This document shows positions 9,543 through 19,202 of a stretch of DNA of 60,664 nt, piece by piece. The notes below the pieces were generated by a model. That model saw only the letters and a program-made list of their open reading frames with translations. It ran no database searches and was not told the origin of the DNA. The DNA lies in NCBI GenBank assembly GCA_026706385.1, contig JAPOYV010000132.1, positions 1 through 60,664 on the forward strand. Direction: 5' to 3'. The translations under genes and the position numbers were made by a program. Source of the DNA: Gammaproteobacteria bacterium (GTDB lineage: Bacteria > Pseudomonadota > Gammaproteobacteria > Pseudomonadales > Azotimanducaceae). How positions within the stretch are numbered: the first letter of the stretch is position 1; each line of letters opens with the position of its first letter.

Positions 9543-9830
9543 TCACGCGACTCGGAAGCCGGGGGAGTCGGCGCGCGGTGACTCCCAGGCGACGTCGACG
9601 TCGTAGACGCGGGCGTGCCGTGGCCCGTCGCGACACCAGGCGACCAGGCCCTGAACCGCCGGGGTCGTCCCCTCCGCGACGACCTCCACGCGCCCATCGG
9701 GGAGGTTGCGCACCCAGCCGCTCAAGTTCCGAGATTCGGCCTCAAGCATCGTCGCGTAACGGAAGCCCACACCCTGGACCCGGCCAGCGATTCGCAAGTG
9801 CGCCCGGGACAAGCCCTCGCCTTCGTCCAT
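9543..9830 (-). CDS. acyP: acylphosphatase
   Basis: A protein of 95 residues. G-R-V-Q-G-V-G-F-R near residue 16 supplies the phosphate-binding loop and catalytic Arg, and G-W-V-R-N-L-P-D-G-R-V-E near residue 38 supplies the catalytic Asn. It hydrolyses acyl phosphates such as carbamoyl phosphate and 1,3-bisphosphoglycerate. The family length is normal. It is translationally coupled to the PEP-utilising enzyme just downstream (2-base gap), suggesting a shared transcript. The functional link between the two is unclear. It is divergent from the enoyl-CoA hydratase gene across about 120 bases. Confidence 0.92.
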   Translation of the reverse strand: MDEGEGLSRAHLRIAGRVQGVGFRYATMLEAESRNLSGWVRNLPDGRVEVVAEGTTPAVQGLVAWCRDGPRHARVYDVDVAWESPRADSPGFRVA

Positions 9831-9951
9831 CGCGATAAGCGTCTCACGCGGTTCGCCAAACGCTTGATCTTACGCTTTTGCCAGGGCACGGCGTTGCACT
9901 CCGACGCCGACCATGCGACAACTTCAACGAAGACCATGGCGGCGAACACCG

Positions 9952-10713
9952 ATGAACGACACAGACGTTCTCCTCTTCGACAAGCGCGACGGAATCGCGA
10001 CGCTGACCCTCAACCGTCCCGAGAAGATGAACGCGTTGAACTACGCCCTGCGGCGGCGCTTGAGCGATGCGCTCGACGCCATCGCCGGCGATGAGGAGAT
10101 CCGTGCCGTCGTCCTAACCGGGGCGGGCCGGGCGTTCTGCGCAGGCCTCGACCTCACCGAGATGGCCAATCCGGAGAGCGGCGGCCCATTGCTCGACCCG
10201 CCTCGGCAGATGCGCGCGCTCCCGCAACCGGTGATCGGTGCCGTCAACGGCGTCGCGGTCACCGGCGGATTCGAGCTCGCGACGTCGTGCGATGTGCTGA
10301 TCGGCAGCGACCGGGCCCGTTTCGCCGACACCCACGCCCGCCTTGGCCTGATCGCCGGCTGGGGCCTTTCACAGCGGCTGCCCCGGCTGATCGGCGTCAA
10401 CCGTGCCAAGGAACTGGCGTTCACCGGCAACTACCTGTCCGCCGAGCACGCGTACGAATGGGGTCTCTTGAACCGCGTGGTGCCGGCCGACGACCTGCTG
10501 CCTGCGGCCCAGGCGTTGGCCAGGGACATGGTGGAGTGCGACCAGGACACCGTACGCGCCTGCAAGCGGCTGATCGAGGATGGATTCGCGTTGCCGCTCG
10601 GCCAGGCAATGGCCTTGGAGGCGGAAGTCAATGGCGGACGCCGCTCCAAACCGGGCCAGATCGCCGAACGACGGGCCGCGTTGCAGCGACGAGGGCGGGA
10701 ACAGGTGCGTTAA
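9952..10713 (+). CDS. enoyl-CoA hydratase/isomerase family protein (crotonase fold)
   Basis: A protein of 253 residues. It has L-N-R-P-E-K-M-N-A-L-N near residue 18, the A-F-C-A-G-L-D-L oxyanion-hole strand near 62, and the G-V-A-V-T-G-G-F-E-L-A segment near 105. These support a crotonase-superfamily enzyme acting on an acyl-CoA thioester. The common I-P-G-x-G segment reads I-A-G-W-G, as in the EchA-type subgroup that has F-A-D-T-H-A-R-L-G-L upstream. The start M-N-D-T-D-V at 9952 fits the family N-terminus; an in-frame start at 9913 adds a basic tail. The exact substrate is unknown; fatty-acid or amino-acid catabolism is likely. Confidence 0.85.
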   Translation: MNDTDVLLFDKRDGIATLTLNRPEKMNALNYALRRRLSDALDAIAGDEEIRAVVLTGAGRAFCAGLDLTEMANPESGGPLLDPPRQMRALPQPVIGAVNGVAVTGGFELATSCDVLIGSDRARFADTHARLGLIAGWGLSQRLPRLIGVNRAKELAFTGNYLSAEHAYEWGLLNRVVPADDLLPAAQALARDMVECDQDTVRACKRLIEDGFALPLGQAMALEAEVNGGRRSKPGQIAERRAALQRRGREQVR

Positions 10714-10717
10714 CGGC

Positions 10718-10738
10718 GGCGCGCGTCCCGGCCGCGCC
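10718..10738. terminator. GC hairpin between convergent genes, possible bidirectional terminator
   Basis: GGCGCG (10718-10723) pairs with CGCGCC (10733-10738) in the 27-base gap between the convergent hydratase and trpE stops. There is no T-run on either side, so it is at best a weak or factor-assisted terminator. Confidence 0.25.
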
Positions 10739-10740
10739 AG

Positions 10741-12228
10741 TCATTCGAGTTCCCGAAACCGCATTTCAGCCATGCGCGCGGCACGGAAGATCGCCCGCCC
10801 CTTGTTCATGCTCTCCTTCCACTCCAGGCGCGCAATGGAGTCCGCGACGACGCCGCCGCCAGCTTGGATATAGAGCGTGCCGTCCTTCACCAGCGCCGTG
10901 CGGATCGCGATGGCGGTGTCCATGTTGCCGTTCCACGCGAGGTAGCCGACCGCGCCCCCGTAGACGCCGCGCTTGACTGGTTCGAGTTCGTCGATGATCT
11001 CCATCGCACGGATCTTCGGCGCGCCGGACAGGGTCCCAACCGGGAGCGTCGCACGCAAGACGTCGATTGCCGTCTTCCCTTCGGTGAGCTCGCCGACCAC
11101 GTTGGACGACAGGTGCATGACATGGGAATAGCGCTCGACGACGAACTGCTCGGTGACCTTGACGCTGCCGACCTTGGAGACGCGGCCAACGTCGTTGCGG
11201 CCCAAGTCGATCAGCATGAGGTGCTCGGCGATTTCCTTCGGATCGTTGACGAGTTCCTCCTCCATCGCGCGGTCCTCGGCATCCGTGTGACCACGCCGAC
11301 GGGTGCCGGCGAGCGGACGATTGACAATTGTCCCGTGCTCGACGCGGGCGAGAATCTCCGGCGATGAACTGACGATGTGGAAGTCGTCGAGGTTCATGAA
11401 GACCATGTACGGCGACGGGTTCAGGCCGCGCAGTGCACGGTAGAGGTTGATCGGCGGGCTCGCGAATGGGATGGACATGCGCTGGGACAGCACGACCTGC
11501 ATGACGTCGCCCGCCTTGATGTATTCGCGGATTCGCTCCACCGCGTCCATGAAGCGGTCGCGTCCGTAGGCGGACTCGAAGTCGCTTTCCTCGATCGGCT
11601 GGTTCGCCGTCGACTCGGCGATGCGCGGCACGGCGATGTCGAGTTGCCGAGCCCGGGCCTCCAGCCTCTCGGTGGCGGTCTGCCAGGCGTCCGGACGCGA
11701 CGGCTCGACCAGCGAGATGAGCTTCATGCGCGCGGCCACGTTGTCGAACACGATGACGTCGCTCGAAACCATGAGCAGCATATCGGGCGTGCCGAGGTCG
11801 TCGGGCGGGGCGGAGTGCGCGAGGCGCTTCTCGACGTAGCGGATCGTGTCGTAGCCGAAGTAGCCGACCAGCCCGCCGAAGAAGCGTGGCAGGTCGGCCA
11901 AGTCCGGAACATGGAAGCGGTTGCTGAACGCCTCGATGAAAGCCAGCGGGTCGTCGGTCTCCGTCTTCTCCACGACGGCGCCGTCCTCTTCCACCGTGAC
12001 CGTGCGGCCGCGCACCCGCAGCACGGTTCGCGCAGGCAGCCCGATGATCGAATACCGACCCCACATCTCGCCGCCCTGGCCGGCCGACTCGAACAGGTAG
12101 GAGTAGGGGGCGTCGGCGACCTTCAGGTACGCCGACAGGGGCGTGTCGAGGTCGGCAAGGATTTCGTGGACAACAGGAATGTGCGAATAGCCGCGACTCG
12201 CGAGGGCGTCGAATTCTTGCTGGTTCAT
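10741..12228 (-). CDS. trpE: anthranilate synthase component I
   Basis: A protein of 495 residues. The N-terminal part carries P-Y-S-Y-L-F-E-S-A, which belongs to the tryptophan-sensing region. The C-terminal chorismate-binding domain runs from about 220 to the end, with [16 protein letters not shown], and [14 protein letters not shown]. It forms anthranilate from chorismate, with glutamine supplied by TrpG. It ends the amgK-murU-rpe-gph-trpE run; the rpe-gph-trpE order is the common gammaproteobacterial one. trpG, trpD and trpC are not adjacent. The upstream gap (12229-12392) shows no convincing Trp-rich leader peptide. Confidence 0.95.
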   Translation of the reverse strand: MNQQEFDALASRGYSHIPVVHEILADLDTPLSAYLKVADAPYSYLFESAGQGGEMWGRYSIIGLPARTVLRVRGRTVTVEEDGAVVEKTETDDPLAFIEAFSNRFHVPDLADLPRFFGGLVGYFGYDTIRYVEKRLAHSAPPDDLGTPDMLLMVSSDVIVFDNVAARMKLISLVEPSRPDAWQTATERLEARARQLDIAVPRIAESTANQPIEESDFESAYGRDRFMDAVERIREYIKAGDVMQVVLSQRMSIPFASPPINLYRALRGLNPSPYMVFMNLDDFHIVSSSPEILARVEHGTIVNRPLAGTRRRGHTDAEDRAMEEELVNDPKEIAEHLMLIDLGRNDVGRVSKVGSVKVTEQFVVERYSHVMHLSSNVVGELTEGKTAIDVLRATLPVGTLSGAPKIRAMEIIDELEPVKRGVYGGAVGYLAWNGNMDTAIAIRTALVKDGTLYIQAGGGVVADSIARLEWKESMNKGRAIFRAARMAEMRFRELE

Positions 12229-12392
12229 GGACAGTCGGCCTTGTTTCGGGAGGGGTGGGACCGCTCGAGCCCCTAACGTTGCTCGCCCGTTGCGGGCTTG
12301 GCACGTTTCATCGCCAGCGCAGGTGCTGCTCCCCCAAAGCCCTTTTCCGAGGGTCTAATGACTGTCGTTTCGCGTCCATCGCCGAGCGCAAC

Positions 12393-13052
12393 TTACAGAA
12401 GCGCCGCCAGTGAATCAACGACCGCATCGGCATCGAGCGTGTCGGGATCCTGACCGTGGTTGTAGCCGTACCGGTACAGCACCACGGCGCAGCCGGCCGC
12501 GCGCGCGCACTTGACGTCGGTCGCGGAGTCGCCGACAAACAGAACTTCGTTCGGCGTTACGCCAAGCTGCTCGCAGGCGTAAAGGGCCGGTTCCGCATCC
12601 GGCTTGTGGTTGCGCGTCGAGCCGCGACCGACCACCGCGGCGAAGAAGCGCTTGAGGTCCAAGGCTTCGAGCAGGCGTTCCGAGAGATCGGCGGGCTTGT
12701 TGGTCACGACGGCGAGTGGTACGCGCCGCGCGAGGTCATCCAGCGTATCGACGACCGCGGGATAAGGGACCGAGTGGTCGGCGATGTGCTCGCCGTAGTA
12801 TGCGAGGCAGGCGTCGAACAGGGCGTCCACACGGGCGTCCGAGACCTCCGCCCCGTGGTGCTCGAACGCCGCGTTCAGCATCGCGCGTACGCCGTGGCCG
12901 ACCCAGTGCCGGGTCATGGCCTCGTCCACGACCGGTAATCCGGCGGCACCGAGGACGTGGTTCAGGGCACGCATGAGGTCGGGGGCGGTATCGACGAGCG
13001 TGCCGTCGAGGTCGAACAGGTAGGCCGCGTAGGCCGTCGCGCGAGCGTCCAC
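12393..13052 (-). CDS. gph: phosphoglycolate phosphatase
   Basis: A HAD-superfamily hydrolase of 219 residues. F-D-L-D-G-T-L-V-D-T lies near residue 13 (nucleophile Asp and general acid Asp), V-V-T-N-K-P motif II near 115, and F-V-G-D-S-A-T-D motif IV near 170. It dephosphorylates 2-phosphoglycolate produced by DNA repair and oxygenation reactions. It begins two bases after the rpe stop and lies upstream of trpE, the usual gammaproteobacterial order. The substrate assignment rests on context plus length and is likely but not unique among HAD phosphatases. Confidence 0.88.
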   Translation of the reverse strand: MDARATAYAAYLFDLDGTLVDTAPDLMRALNHVLGAAGLPVVDEAMTRHWVGHGVRAMLNAAFEHHGAEVSDARVDALFDACLAYYGEHIADHSVPYPAVVDTLDDLARRVPLAVVTNKPADLSERLLEALDLKRFFAAVVGRGSTRNHKPDAEPALYACEQLGVTPNEVLFVGDSATDVKCARAAGCAVVLYRYGYNHGQDPDTLDADAVVDSLAALL

Positions 13053-13054
13053 CC

Positions 13055-13735
13055 TCAGACTTGCTCGCGCATGGCGTCGAGCACAGCGCGGTAGTCGTCG
13101 GCGCGGCTGGCATGGGTCTCGGGCACGCCGAACACGGCGGATCCCGCCACGAAGGTGTCGGCACCTGCGCGCGCCGCGGCGCCGATGTTGTCGACCTTGA
13201 TGCCGCCGTCGATCTCCAAGCGGATGGCGCGACCGCTTGCGTCGATCAAGCGCCGCACGGCGGCCACCTTGTCGAGGCTCGACGGAATGAAGGCCTGGCC
13301 GCCAAAGCCGGGGTTGACGGACATCACGAGCACCAGGTCGACGACGTCGATCAACGGCTCGACCACCGCGACGGCAGTCCCCGGGTTGAGCACCACGCCG
13401 GCCTTCGCGCCGCCCTCGCGGATGAGCGACAGGGAACGATGCGGATGCCCCGTCGCCTCCGGGTGGACGGAGATGTAGTCGGCCCCGGCGGCAAGGAAGT
13501 CGTCGATCAGCCGGTCCACCGGTTCGACCATCAGGTGCACGTCAACCGGCACCGCAACGCCGTGCCGACGCAGGGACTCGAGGACGAGCGGACCGACGCT
13601 CAAGTTCGGCACGTAGTGGTTGTCCATGACGTCGAAGTGCACGAGGTCGGCGCCCGCGGCGACGACGTCGTCGACCTCGGCGCCGAGTCTGGCGAAGTCC
13701 GCCGCGAGAATGGACGGCGCGATCCAGCTATTCAT
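13055..13735 (-). CDS. rpe: ribulose-phosphate 3-epimerase
   Basis: A TIM-barrel protein of 226 residues. The N-terminal [25 protein letters not shown] and [11 protein letters not shown] motifs are all present and supply the metal-binding His/Asp residues. It interconverts ribulose-5-phosphate and xylulose-5-phosphate in the pentose phosphate pathway. It lies between murU (36-base gap) and gph (2-base gap), probably on one transcript. Confidence 0.95.
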   Translation of the reverse strand: MNSWIAPSILAADFARLGAEVDDVVAAGADLVHFDVMDNHYVPNLSVGPLVLESLRRHGVAVPVDVHLMVEPVDRLIDDFLAAGADYISVHPEATGHPHRSLSLIREGGAKAGVVLNPGTAVAVVEPLIDVVDLVLVMSVNPGFGGQAFIPSSLDKVAAVRRLIDASGRAIRLEIDGGIKVDNIGAAARAGADTFVAGSAVFGVPETHASRADDYRAVLDAMREQV

Positions 13736-13771
13736 GGGTTGACGTGGTCGGCGCGCTCAAGGCGGCGCATT

Positions 13772-14428
13772 CTACAGCGTCAAGTGCCGCACGCGTTTCA
13801 ACTGGTCGGGCGTGCCGATGTCGATCCACGCGCCGTCGAAGACCTCCCCCTCGAGGTCGCCGTTGGCCGCCGCTTGGAATAGCGGCTGCGTCAACGAGAA
13901 CGCGCCATCGGGCGAGTCGGCGAACAGCGCCTTGCTGATCACCGCGATGCCGCAGTAGGTCAGGTCGTCGGCGGCCCCGCGGTGCACCCGGCCTCCCGCC
14001 ATGTGGAAGTCGGCGCGGGTTTTCTCCGGTGGTGTCGGCGTCAGCACCAGGTGGGCGAGCCGGGGACGCAACCCGACCAGGTTGGCGAACCGGTAGCTCG
14101 TCCAAATGTCCCCGTTCAGGAGCACAAAGGGTTCGTCGCCGAGAATGGGGAGCGCGTTCTTGATCCCGCCGCCGGTGTCGAGCAGACGTTCCTCGACGCT
14201 GTAGCGGATGCGCACCCCCAGGTCGCTGCCCGCGCCCAGCGCGCGCTCGATCTCGCCGCCCAGGTGATGCAGGTTGATGACCACCTCGCGAATTCCGGCG
14301 CGGTGCAACCAGCGCAGTTGATGCACGATCAGCGGCTCGCTGCCGATCGGGATCAGCGGCTTGGGAATCCGCTCGGTCAGCGGCCGGAGGCGTTCGCCGC
14401 GACCGGCCGCCAGGATCATCGCTTTCAA
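13772..14428 (-). CDS. murU: N-acetylmuramate 1-phosphate uridylyltransferase
   Basis: A nucleotidyltransferase of 218 residues. The signature A-A-G-R-G-E-R-L-R-P-L-T lies at about residues 7-18, followed by P-K-P-L-I-P-I-G and L-L-N-G-D near 100. It converts MurNAc-1-phosphate to UDP-MurNAc in the fosfomycin-bypassing peptidoglycan recycling route known from Pseudomonas. The start is a TTG at 14428 that overlaps the amgK stop (TTGA) and gives M-K-A-M-I-L-A-A-G, as in known MurU proteins. An ATG three codons later is the alternative. Pairing with the AmgK kinase supports the role. Confidence 0.92.
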   Translation of the reverse strand: MKAMILAAGRGERLRPLTERIPKPLIPIGSEPLIVHQLRWLHRAGIREVVINLHHLGGEIERALGAGSDLGVRIRYSVEERLLDTGGGIKNALPILGDEPFVLLNGDIWTSYRFANLVGLRPRLAHLVLTPTPPEKTRADFHMAGGRVHRGAADDLTYCGIAVISKALFADSPDGAFSLTQPLFQAAANGDLEGEVFDGAWIDIGTPDQLKRVRHLTL

Positions 14429-15399
14429 GCCGCCGATCCCAGTCGTCGGATCGCGGCCGGGACGACGTCTGCTTCCAGCCAACCGGCAAGCGCCGCGGTC
14501 TCCGAATAGGTCGCGGCGAGCCCCGCGAGCCGGCGCAGCACGGGCACGATGTCGCCGAGGTGGCTGGCCCGGCCGCGGGAAAGGTAGAGGCGCGCGAAGA
14601 TCCCGACGGCCTTGAGTTGACGCTGCATCGCCGTCAGGTCGAACGCGCGCTCGAAAACCTCCGTCGGGCACTCGAGCCTTGCCACCCGCGAAAACCGGCG
14701 TCGCCAGCGCCGCACATCCTCCTCGGCAAACTCAACGTAGCAGTCGCGCAGGAGCGATGCGATGTCATAGCACGCGGGCCCGACAAGCGCGTCCTGGAAG
14801 TCGACGATGCCGACGGTGCCGTTTTCGCGCCAGATCAGATTGCGGGAGTGGTAGTCGCGATGGACCACGCACGTCGGCACGCTCTGCGTGGCGTCGATCA
14901 ACGCCTGTCGCGTCACGGCGAAGTCGCCGGGGACGGAGAGACCGAGGAAGCGTTCGACCAGCCACTCCGTGAAAATGTCCAGTTCATCTGAGAACCGCTC
15001 GATCTCGTAGGGTGGAATCCCATCCGCGGGCACGTCCCGCAACACCGCCAGCGTGTCGATGGCCGCGTTCACGAGGGCGTCGATGTCATGTGTCTCGTAG
15101 GCCGAAGCGAAGTCCGTCGCGCCGAGATCCTCCATGAGCACGAAGCCGCGGTCGGTATCGAAGGCGTGGATCTCCGGCGTCGCCAAGCCGTGGCAGCGGA
15201 ACTGCCGGGCGAGGCGCAGGAAACGCGGATTGTCCTCGGTGGCGGGCGGCGCATGCATCGCAATGTAGGACGCGGCGCCACCATCGGTCCGAACGCGGAA
15301 GAAGCGCCGTGTGCTGGCCTCGGCGGGCAACGGCAGCAACGGTCCCTCGACCGCCACGGACGCCGCCACCCAGTCAGCCAACGCATCGACTTCCTGCAT
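14425..15399 (-). CDS. amgK: N-acetylmuramate/N-acetylglucosamine anomeric kinase
   Basis: An aminoglycoside-phosphotransferase-fold kinase of 324 residues. The catalytic loop H-R-D-Y-H-S-R-N-L lies near residue 175, and the metal-binding I-V-D-F-Q-D-A near 196. It phosphorylates recycled MurNAc and GlcNAc at the anomeric position, giving MurU its substrate. The overlap with murU and the divergent placement against lptD match the Pseudomonas locus. It is probably transcribed from the 15400-15524 intergenic region, which must also serve lptD. Confidence 0.92.
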   Translation of the reverse strand: MQEVDALADWVAASVAVEGPLLPLPAEASTRRFFRVRTDGGAASYIAMHAPPATEDNPRFLRLARQFRCHGLATPEIHAFDTDRGFVLMEDLGATDFASAYETHDIDALVNAAIDTLAVLRDVPADGIPPYEIERFSDELDIFTEWLVERFLGLSVPGDFAVTRQALIDATQSVPTCVVHRDYHSRNLIWRENGTVGIVDFQDALVGPACYDIASLLRDCYVEFAEEDVRRWRRRFSRVARLECPTEVFERAFDLTAMQRQLKAVGIFARLYLSRGRASHLGDIVPVLRRLAGLAATYSETAALAGWLEADVVPAAIRRLGSAA

Positions 15400-15524
15400 C
15401 GGGCGATTCTCGCGTATCGGAACAGTGCCTGGCTACACATCAACCGCCGCGTCGCCGGGCTTGCATAGCGCGCGGACATGCACCATCTTGGCGGCGGACC
15501 GGTCGACCACAAGGGGCAACGAGC

Positions 15525-17837
15525 GTGCCCTCGACGCGAGCGAGGACAGCTACGGTATGGGCGGCCCTGGCGCTGCTGTCGTGGCGCGTGGACGCTTCCG
15601 ATCTCGCCGAGTCGCTGTGGCAAGCGGGCGGTTCACGCAGCTTGAGTTGCGGCACATACGCCGAGCCGACCTGGCGATTGCCGCGCGGCACCGACAACGC
15701 CAGCCAAGCCGTCGAAGTGAACGCCGCGCGCGTGCTGGCCAACTTAGGCGCAGGCAGCGAAATCGTCGGTGACGTGGCAATCCACCAGGGCAATCGGCTG
15801 CTGAACGCGGATCGCCTGCAGATCGACGAAGCCACGTCACGGGTCGCCGCGCCCGACGGTGTGCGCTTGCGCCAACCGGGCCTGGACGTCGTGGCGACCA
15901 CCGGCACGGTTTCCCTTGCCAACGACGAAGCGGACGTGGTCGATGCGGCGTTCGTGCTCACCGATTTGAGGTTCAGGGGCGAGAGTTCCCAGATGGGCCG
16001 CCAGGGCGGCAAGCTGACGCTCAAGGGCGCGTCGCTCACCCGCTGTCCGCCCCGCAACAGGGCCTGGACGATGCGCGTCGCCGAGGTGGAGATTGTCGAC
16101 GGCGAGCCCTTCGCGCGGGCGCGGCATGCACGGCTCGAACTGGGCAACGTGCCGATCTTCTACGCGCCCTACCTGCGCCTGCCGGTCCGTGGCGACCGTG
16201 CAAGCGGGTTCCTGTTCCCCAACGTCGGCCACAACGACGACGGGATCGACGTCTCCCTGCCCTACTACGTCAACCTGGCACCGAACTACGACGCGACGCT
16301 CACGCCGCGTTGGATTGCCCGGCGCGGCACCGGCATCGAGGGCGAGGCCCGCCACCTCGATCGCCGCTCCCGGAACGAGGTCGGCATGGCCTTCCTAGCC
16401 CGCGACGCCCTCTACGATGGCGAACTGCCGCGCGAGGACTTCCACACCGCACGCCCCGGTGCCGACTTCGAACCCGCCGACCGCTGGTTGCTCGCCACCA
16501 GCCACCAGGGACGCTACGGTCCGTGGCGCACACATCTCGACTATACGGCAGTCAGCGACAACGACTACTTCGTGGACCTCGGCTCCGAGGTCGCCGTTGC
16601 GAGCCGGGTTTCTCTCGAGCGGCGGGCGGAGGTTCAGTATGCGCGCGGCGGCCTGTTCGCGCGGCTGTGGGCGCAGGGCTTCCAACGCCTCGAACCGGGC
16701 CTCGAGCCCTATCGACGACTGCCCGAGGCGAATCTCACCTACGACGGCGGACTGCCGGGGCCGGCCGCTTGGTCGGTCGGCGCCGCCTGGTCGGCATTCC
16801 AGCGCAGCGGCATGGCGCCCGGGATCCTCGGGCTCACCGGCGAGCGGCGGCACGTCGAGCCCCGCATCCGCCTGCCGCTCTCCCGCTCATGGGGCTTCCT
16901 GAACTTGTCCGCGGGCCTGCGTCTGACCGACTACACGCTCGACAACGTCGCTGCTCGCGCAGCGGTCGACGAGTCGCGCACCGTGCATCTCGGCATCGCC
17001 GACGCCGGGCTCTTCCTCGAGCGAGACCTAGCCGGCGGCTGGATCCAGACCTTGGAACCCCGGTTGAACTACCTGGTCCAGTCCTACGCCGATCAAAACC
17101 ACCTGCCCCGATTCGACACCACCGTGCCCGCGACTTCGTACCGGCAACTGTTCCGCGACAACCGCTTCGCCGGGCTCGATCGGATCGGCGACGCCAACCG
17201 CGTCGCCGTCGGCCTGACGTCGCGGCTGCTGTCCACGACCACCGGCGCGGAGCGCCTCACCGCCCGCGTCGGCGTGGCGCGTCACTTCCGGAACCGCCGG
17301 GTGACGTTCGCCGGCAGTCCGGGCCCTGACGAGACCCGGCGCACGTCACCCGTGGCCGGCGAGGTGCAGACGAGATTCGGGCCCGTGTCGCTGATCTCAA
17401 CCATCGCCTGGGACCACCAGGACGGCCAACTCGACGAAACCGGGTTGAGCCTGCTGTTCAAGCGCGACGCCACGCGGATCGTCAATGTCGGCTACCGGCG
17501 TCGCGCGCGCTACGACGTCGAGCAGACGGACGTGTCCTTCTATTGGCCGTTGACCGGCCCGTGGCGCGCATTCGGCCGATGGAACCATGACTGGCATTTT
17601 GGTCAAAACATCGAGCGATTCGCAGGCGTGGAATACGCCGGGTGTTGCCTGGCGGTGAAACTCGCCTGGCACCAGACGATCGACATACCGCGCAACCGGT
17701 TGACGCCCGATGCGGACTTCGATACGGGCGTGCTGCTGCAGATCGCCTTCCGGGGCTTAGGTGGCTTCGGCACGAGGGTTGATTCCAGGCTCGAGCGTGG
17801 CATAAAGGGCTACCCGCAGGAGGGAACGTACCGGTGA
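15525..17837 (+). CDS. lptD: LPS-assembly outer-membrane protein LptD
   Basis: A protein of 770 residues from the GTG at 15525, with AAGGGG eight bases upstream. Residues 1-24 form a signal peptide with the hydrophobic core V-W-A-A-L-A-L-L. The periplasmic beta-jellyroll (LptA-like) domain spans about 50-200, followed by a beta-barrel rich in alternating aromatic strands. Four cysteines (Cys42, Cys174, Cys707, Cys708) match the spacing of the two inter-domain disulfides known from E. coli LptD. With LptE it inserts LPS into the outer leaflet, so the organism makes LPS. The stop overlaps the surA start by four bases. Confidence 0.93.
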   Translation: MPSTRARTATVWAALALLSWRVDASDLAESLWQAGGSRSLSCGTYAEPTWRLPRGTDNASQAVEVNAARVLANLGAGSEIVGDVAIHQGNRLLNADRLQIDEATSRVAAPDGVRLRQPGLDVVATTGTVSLANDEADVVDAAFVLTDLRFRGESSQMGRQGGKLTLKGASLTRCPPRNRAWTMRVAEVEIVDGEPFARARHARLELGNVPIFYAPYLRLPVRGDRASGFLFPNVGHNDDGIDVSLPYYVNLAPNYDATLTPRWIARRGTGIEGEARHLDRRSRNEVGMAFLARDALYDGELPREDFHTARPGADFEPADRWLLATSHQGRYGPWRTHLDYTAVSDNDYFVDLGSEVAVASRVSLERRAEVQYARGGLFARLWAQGFQRLEPGLEPYRRLPEANLTYDGGLPGPAAWSVGAAWSAFQRSGMAPGILGLTGERRHVEPRIRLPLSRSWGFLNLSAGLRLTDYTLDNVAARAAVDESRTVHLGIADAGLFLERDLAGGWIQTLEPRLNYLVQSYADQNHLPRFDTTVPATSYRQLFRDNRFAGLDRIGDANRVAVGLTSRLLSTTTGAERLTARVGVARHFRNRRVTFAGSPGPDETRRTSPVAGEVQTRFGPVSLISTIAWDHQDGQLDETGLSLLFKRDATRIVNVGYRRRARYDVEQTDVSFYWPLTGPWRAFGRWNHDWHFGQNIERFAGVEYAGCCLAVKLAWHQTIDIPRNRLTPDADFDTGVLLQIAFRGLGGFGTRVDSRLERGIKGYPQEGTYR

Positions 17838-19183
17838 CTAATGTTCTTGACCGCGGCTCATCTCTACAGTTGAGCCTAGTTTTCTGGCTGGCGCCGCTTG
17901 CCGCCATGGCGTTCGGCAACGGCGCGCTGGCGAACCCGGAGCCCGTGGATCGCATCGTCGCGATCGTCAACGACGACGTAGTGCTCGCGAGCGAGGTCGT
18001 CGAGCGCTACGAGGGCGCCATGCAACGGCTGCGCGAAGAGGGGCAACCCGACCTCATACCCCAGGAAGCGCTTGTCGAGCAGATCGTCGAACGGCTGATC
18101 CTGGAGAGCATCCAACTGCAGGAGGCCGAAACCCGCGGCGTGGTGGTCGACGACGAGACATTGACCCGCGCCGTCACCGACTACGCACAGCAGGGCGGCA
18201 TGACCATCGACCAGTTCATCGCCGCCCTCGACGGCGAGGGCCTGTCCTACCGGGGTTTCCGCGACACCGTGCGCCGCCAACTGACCCTCGACCGGGTCCA
18301 GCGCGAGGTGGTTAACCGGCGGGTCTACATCACCGAGCAGGATCTCACCGAACTGCTCGCCTCGCCCTTCTTCGCCGAACAGCTCTCCGACGAATACCGT
18401 CTCGGCCACATCCTTCTGCCGGTGGCGAGCGGCGCGAGCCAGAGCCAGATGGACGCCGTTCGCGTCCAAGCCGAGTCCCTGGTACGCGAACTGCGCGACG
18501 GGGCCGACTTCGCTGCCACGGCCGTGGAGCACTCGTCGGCCTCCACCGCCTTGGAAGGCGGCGACCTCGGCTGGCGCCGCGCCAACCGGCTGCCGAGCCT
18601 GTTCGCCGAAGCCGTCCTCGACCTCTCACCGGGCACCGTACTCGAGCCCATGCAGAACGCTTCCGGCTTCCATATCGTGAAGCTCCTGGACCGCCGCGGC
18701 GCGTCGCAGCAGACCGCCAACGAGACGTTGCTGCGCCACATTCTCGTCGAGCCGTCGGCGATCCTCTCCGATGCCGAGGCCAAGGCGCTGGTGACGGACC
18801 TGCGCGGCCGCGTCGAGGCCGGCGAGGACTTCGGCGACTTGGCGATGGAATACTCCGACGATCCGGGTTCGGCGCTGGCTGGGGGCGACCTCGGCTGGAC
18901 AACCGGGGACGAGTTCGTCCCCGAGTTCCGCCAGGCGATGGCCGCCACGGCGGCCGGTGAGCTGTCCGAACCTTTCCAGTCCGAATTCGGCTGGCACGTG
19001 CTCGAGGTCCTCGACCGGCGCGAGCAGGACGCCAGCGAGGAGGCGCGACGCGACTACGCTACGCGCGTCCTCCACGCGCAACGCTTCGACGAACGCTTAG
19101 AGGAGTGGCTGACCGAGATCCGCGACGAAGCCTTCGTCGACCAACGGCTCACCGTCACCCCGGAGGACGAGTCCGACAACTGA
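17834..19183 (+). CDS. surA: periplasmic chaperone / peptidyl-prolyl isomerase SurA
   Basis: A protein of 449 residues starting at a GTG inside the lptD stop (GTGA). The signal peptide covers about residues 1-34, ending A-L-A-N. The SurA N-terminal chaperone domain begins V-D-R-I-V-A-I-V-N-D-D-V-V-L-A-S-E. Two parvulin domains lie at about 190-290 and 300-400, with E-Y-R-L-G-H-I-L-L and L-L-R-H-I-L-V-E strands and two G-G-D-L-G-W motifs. It escorts outer-membrane proteins such as LptD to BAM, consistent with its place in the operon. In E. coli pdxA follows; here rsmA follows directly after 19 bases. Confidence 0.95.
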   Translation: MTNVLDRGSSLQLSLVFWLAPLAAMAFGNGALANPEPVDRIVAIVNDDVVLASEVVERYEGAMQRLREEGQPDLIPQEALVEQIVERLILESIQLQEAETRGVVVDDETLTRAVTDYAQQGGMTIDQFIAALDGEGLSYRGFRDTVRRQLTLDRVQREVVNRRVYITEQDLTELLASPFFAEQLSDEYRLGHILLPVASGASQSQMDAVRVQAESLVRELRDGADFAATAVEHSSASTALEGGDLGWRRANRLPSLFAEAVLDLSPGTVLEPMQNASGFHIVKLLDRRGASQQTANETLLRHILVEPSAILSDAEAKALVTDLRGRVEAGEDFGDLAMEYSDDPGSALAGGDLGWTTGDEFVPEFRQAMAATAAGELSEPFQSEFGWHVLEVLDRREQDASEEARRDYATRVLHAQRFDERLEEWLTEIRDEAFVDQRLTVTPEDESDN

Positions 19184-19202
19184 TTCGCTGCGGTCCTGCT
19201 CG

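Noticed and set aside
12308-12379. Possible trp leader peptide upstream of trpE (23 codons ending L-R-W-R)
   Set aside because: Only a single Trp codon and no clear terminator/antiterminator pair; more likely a chance short frame.
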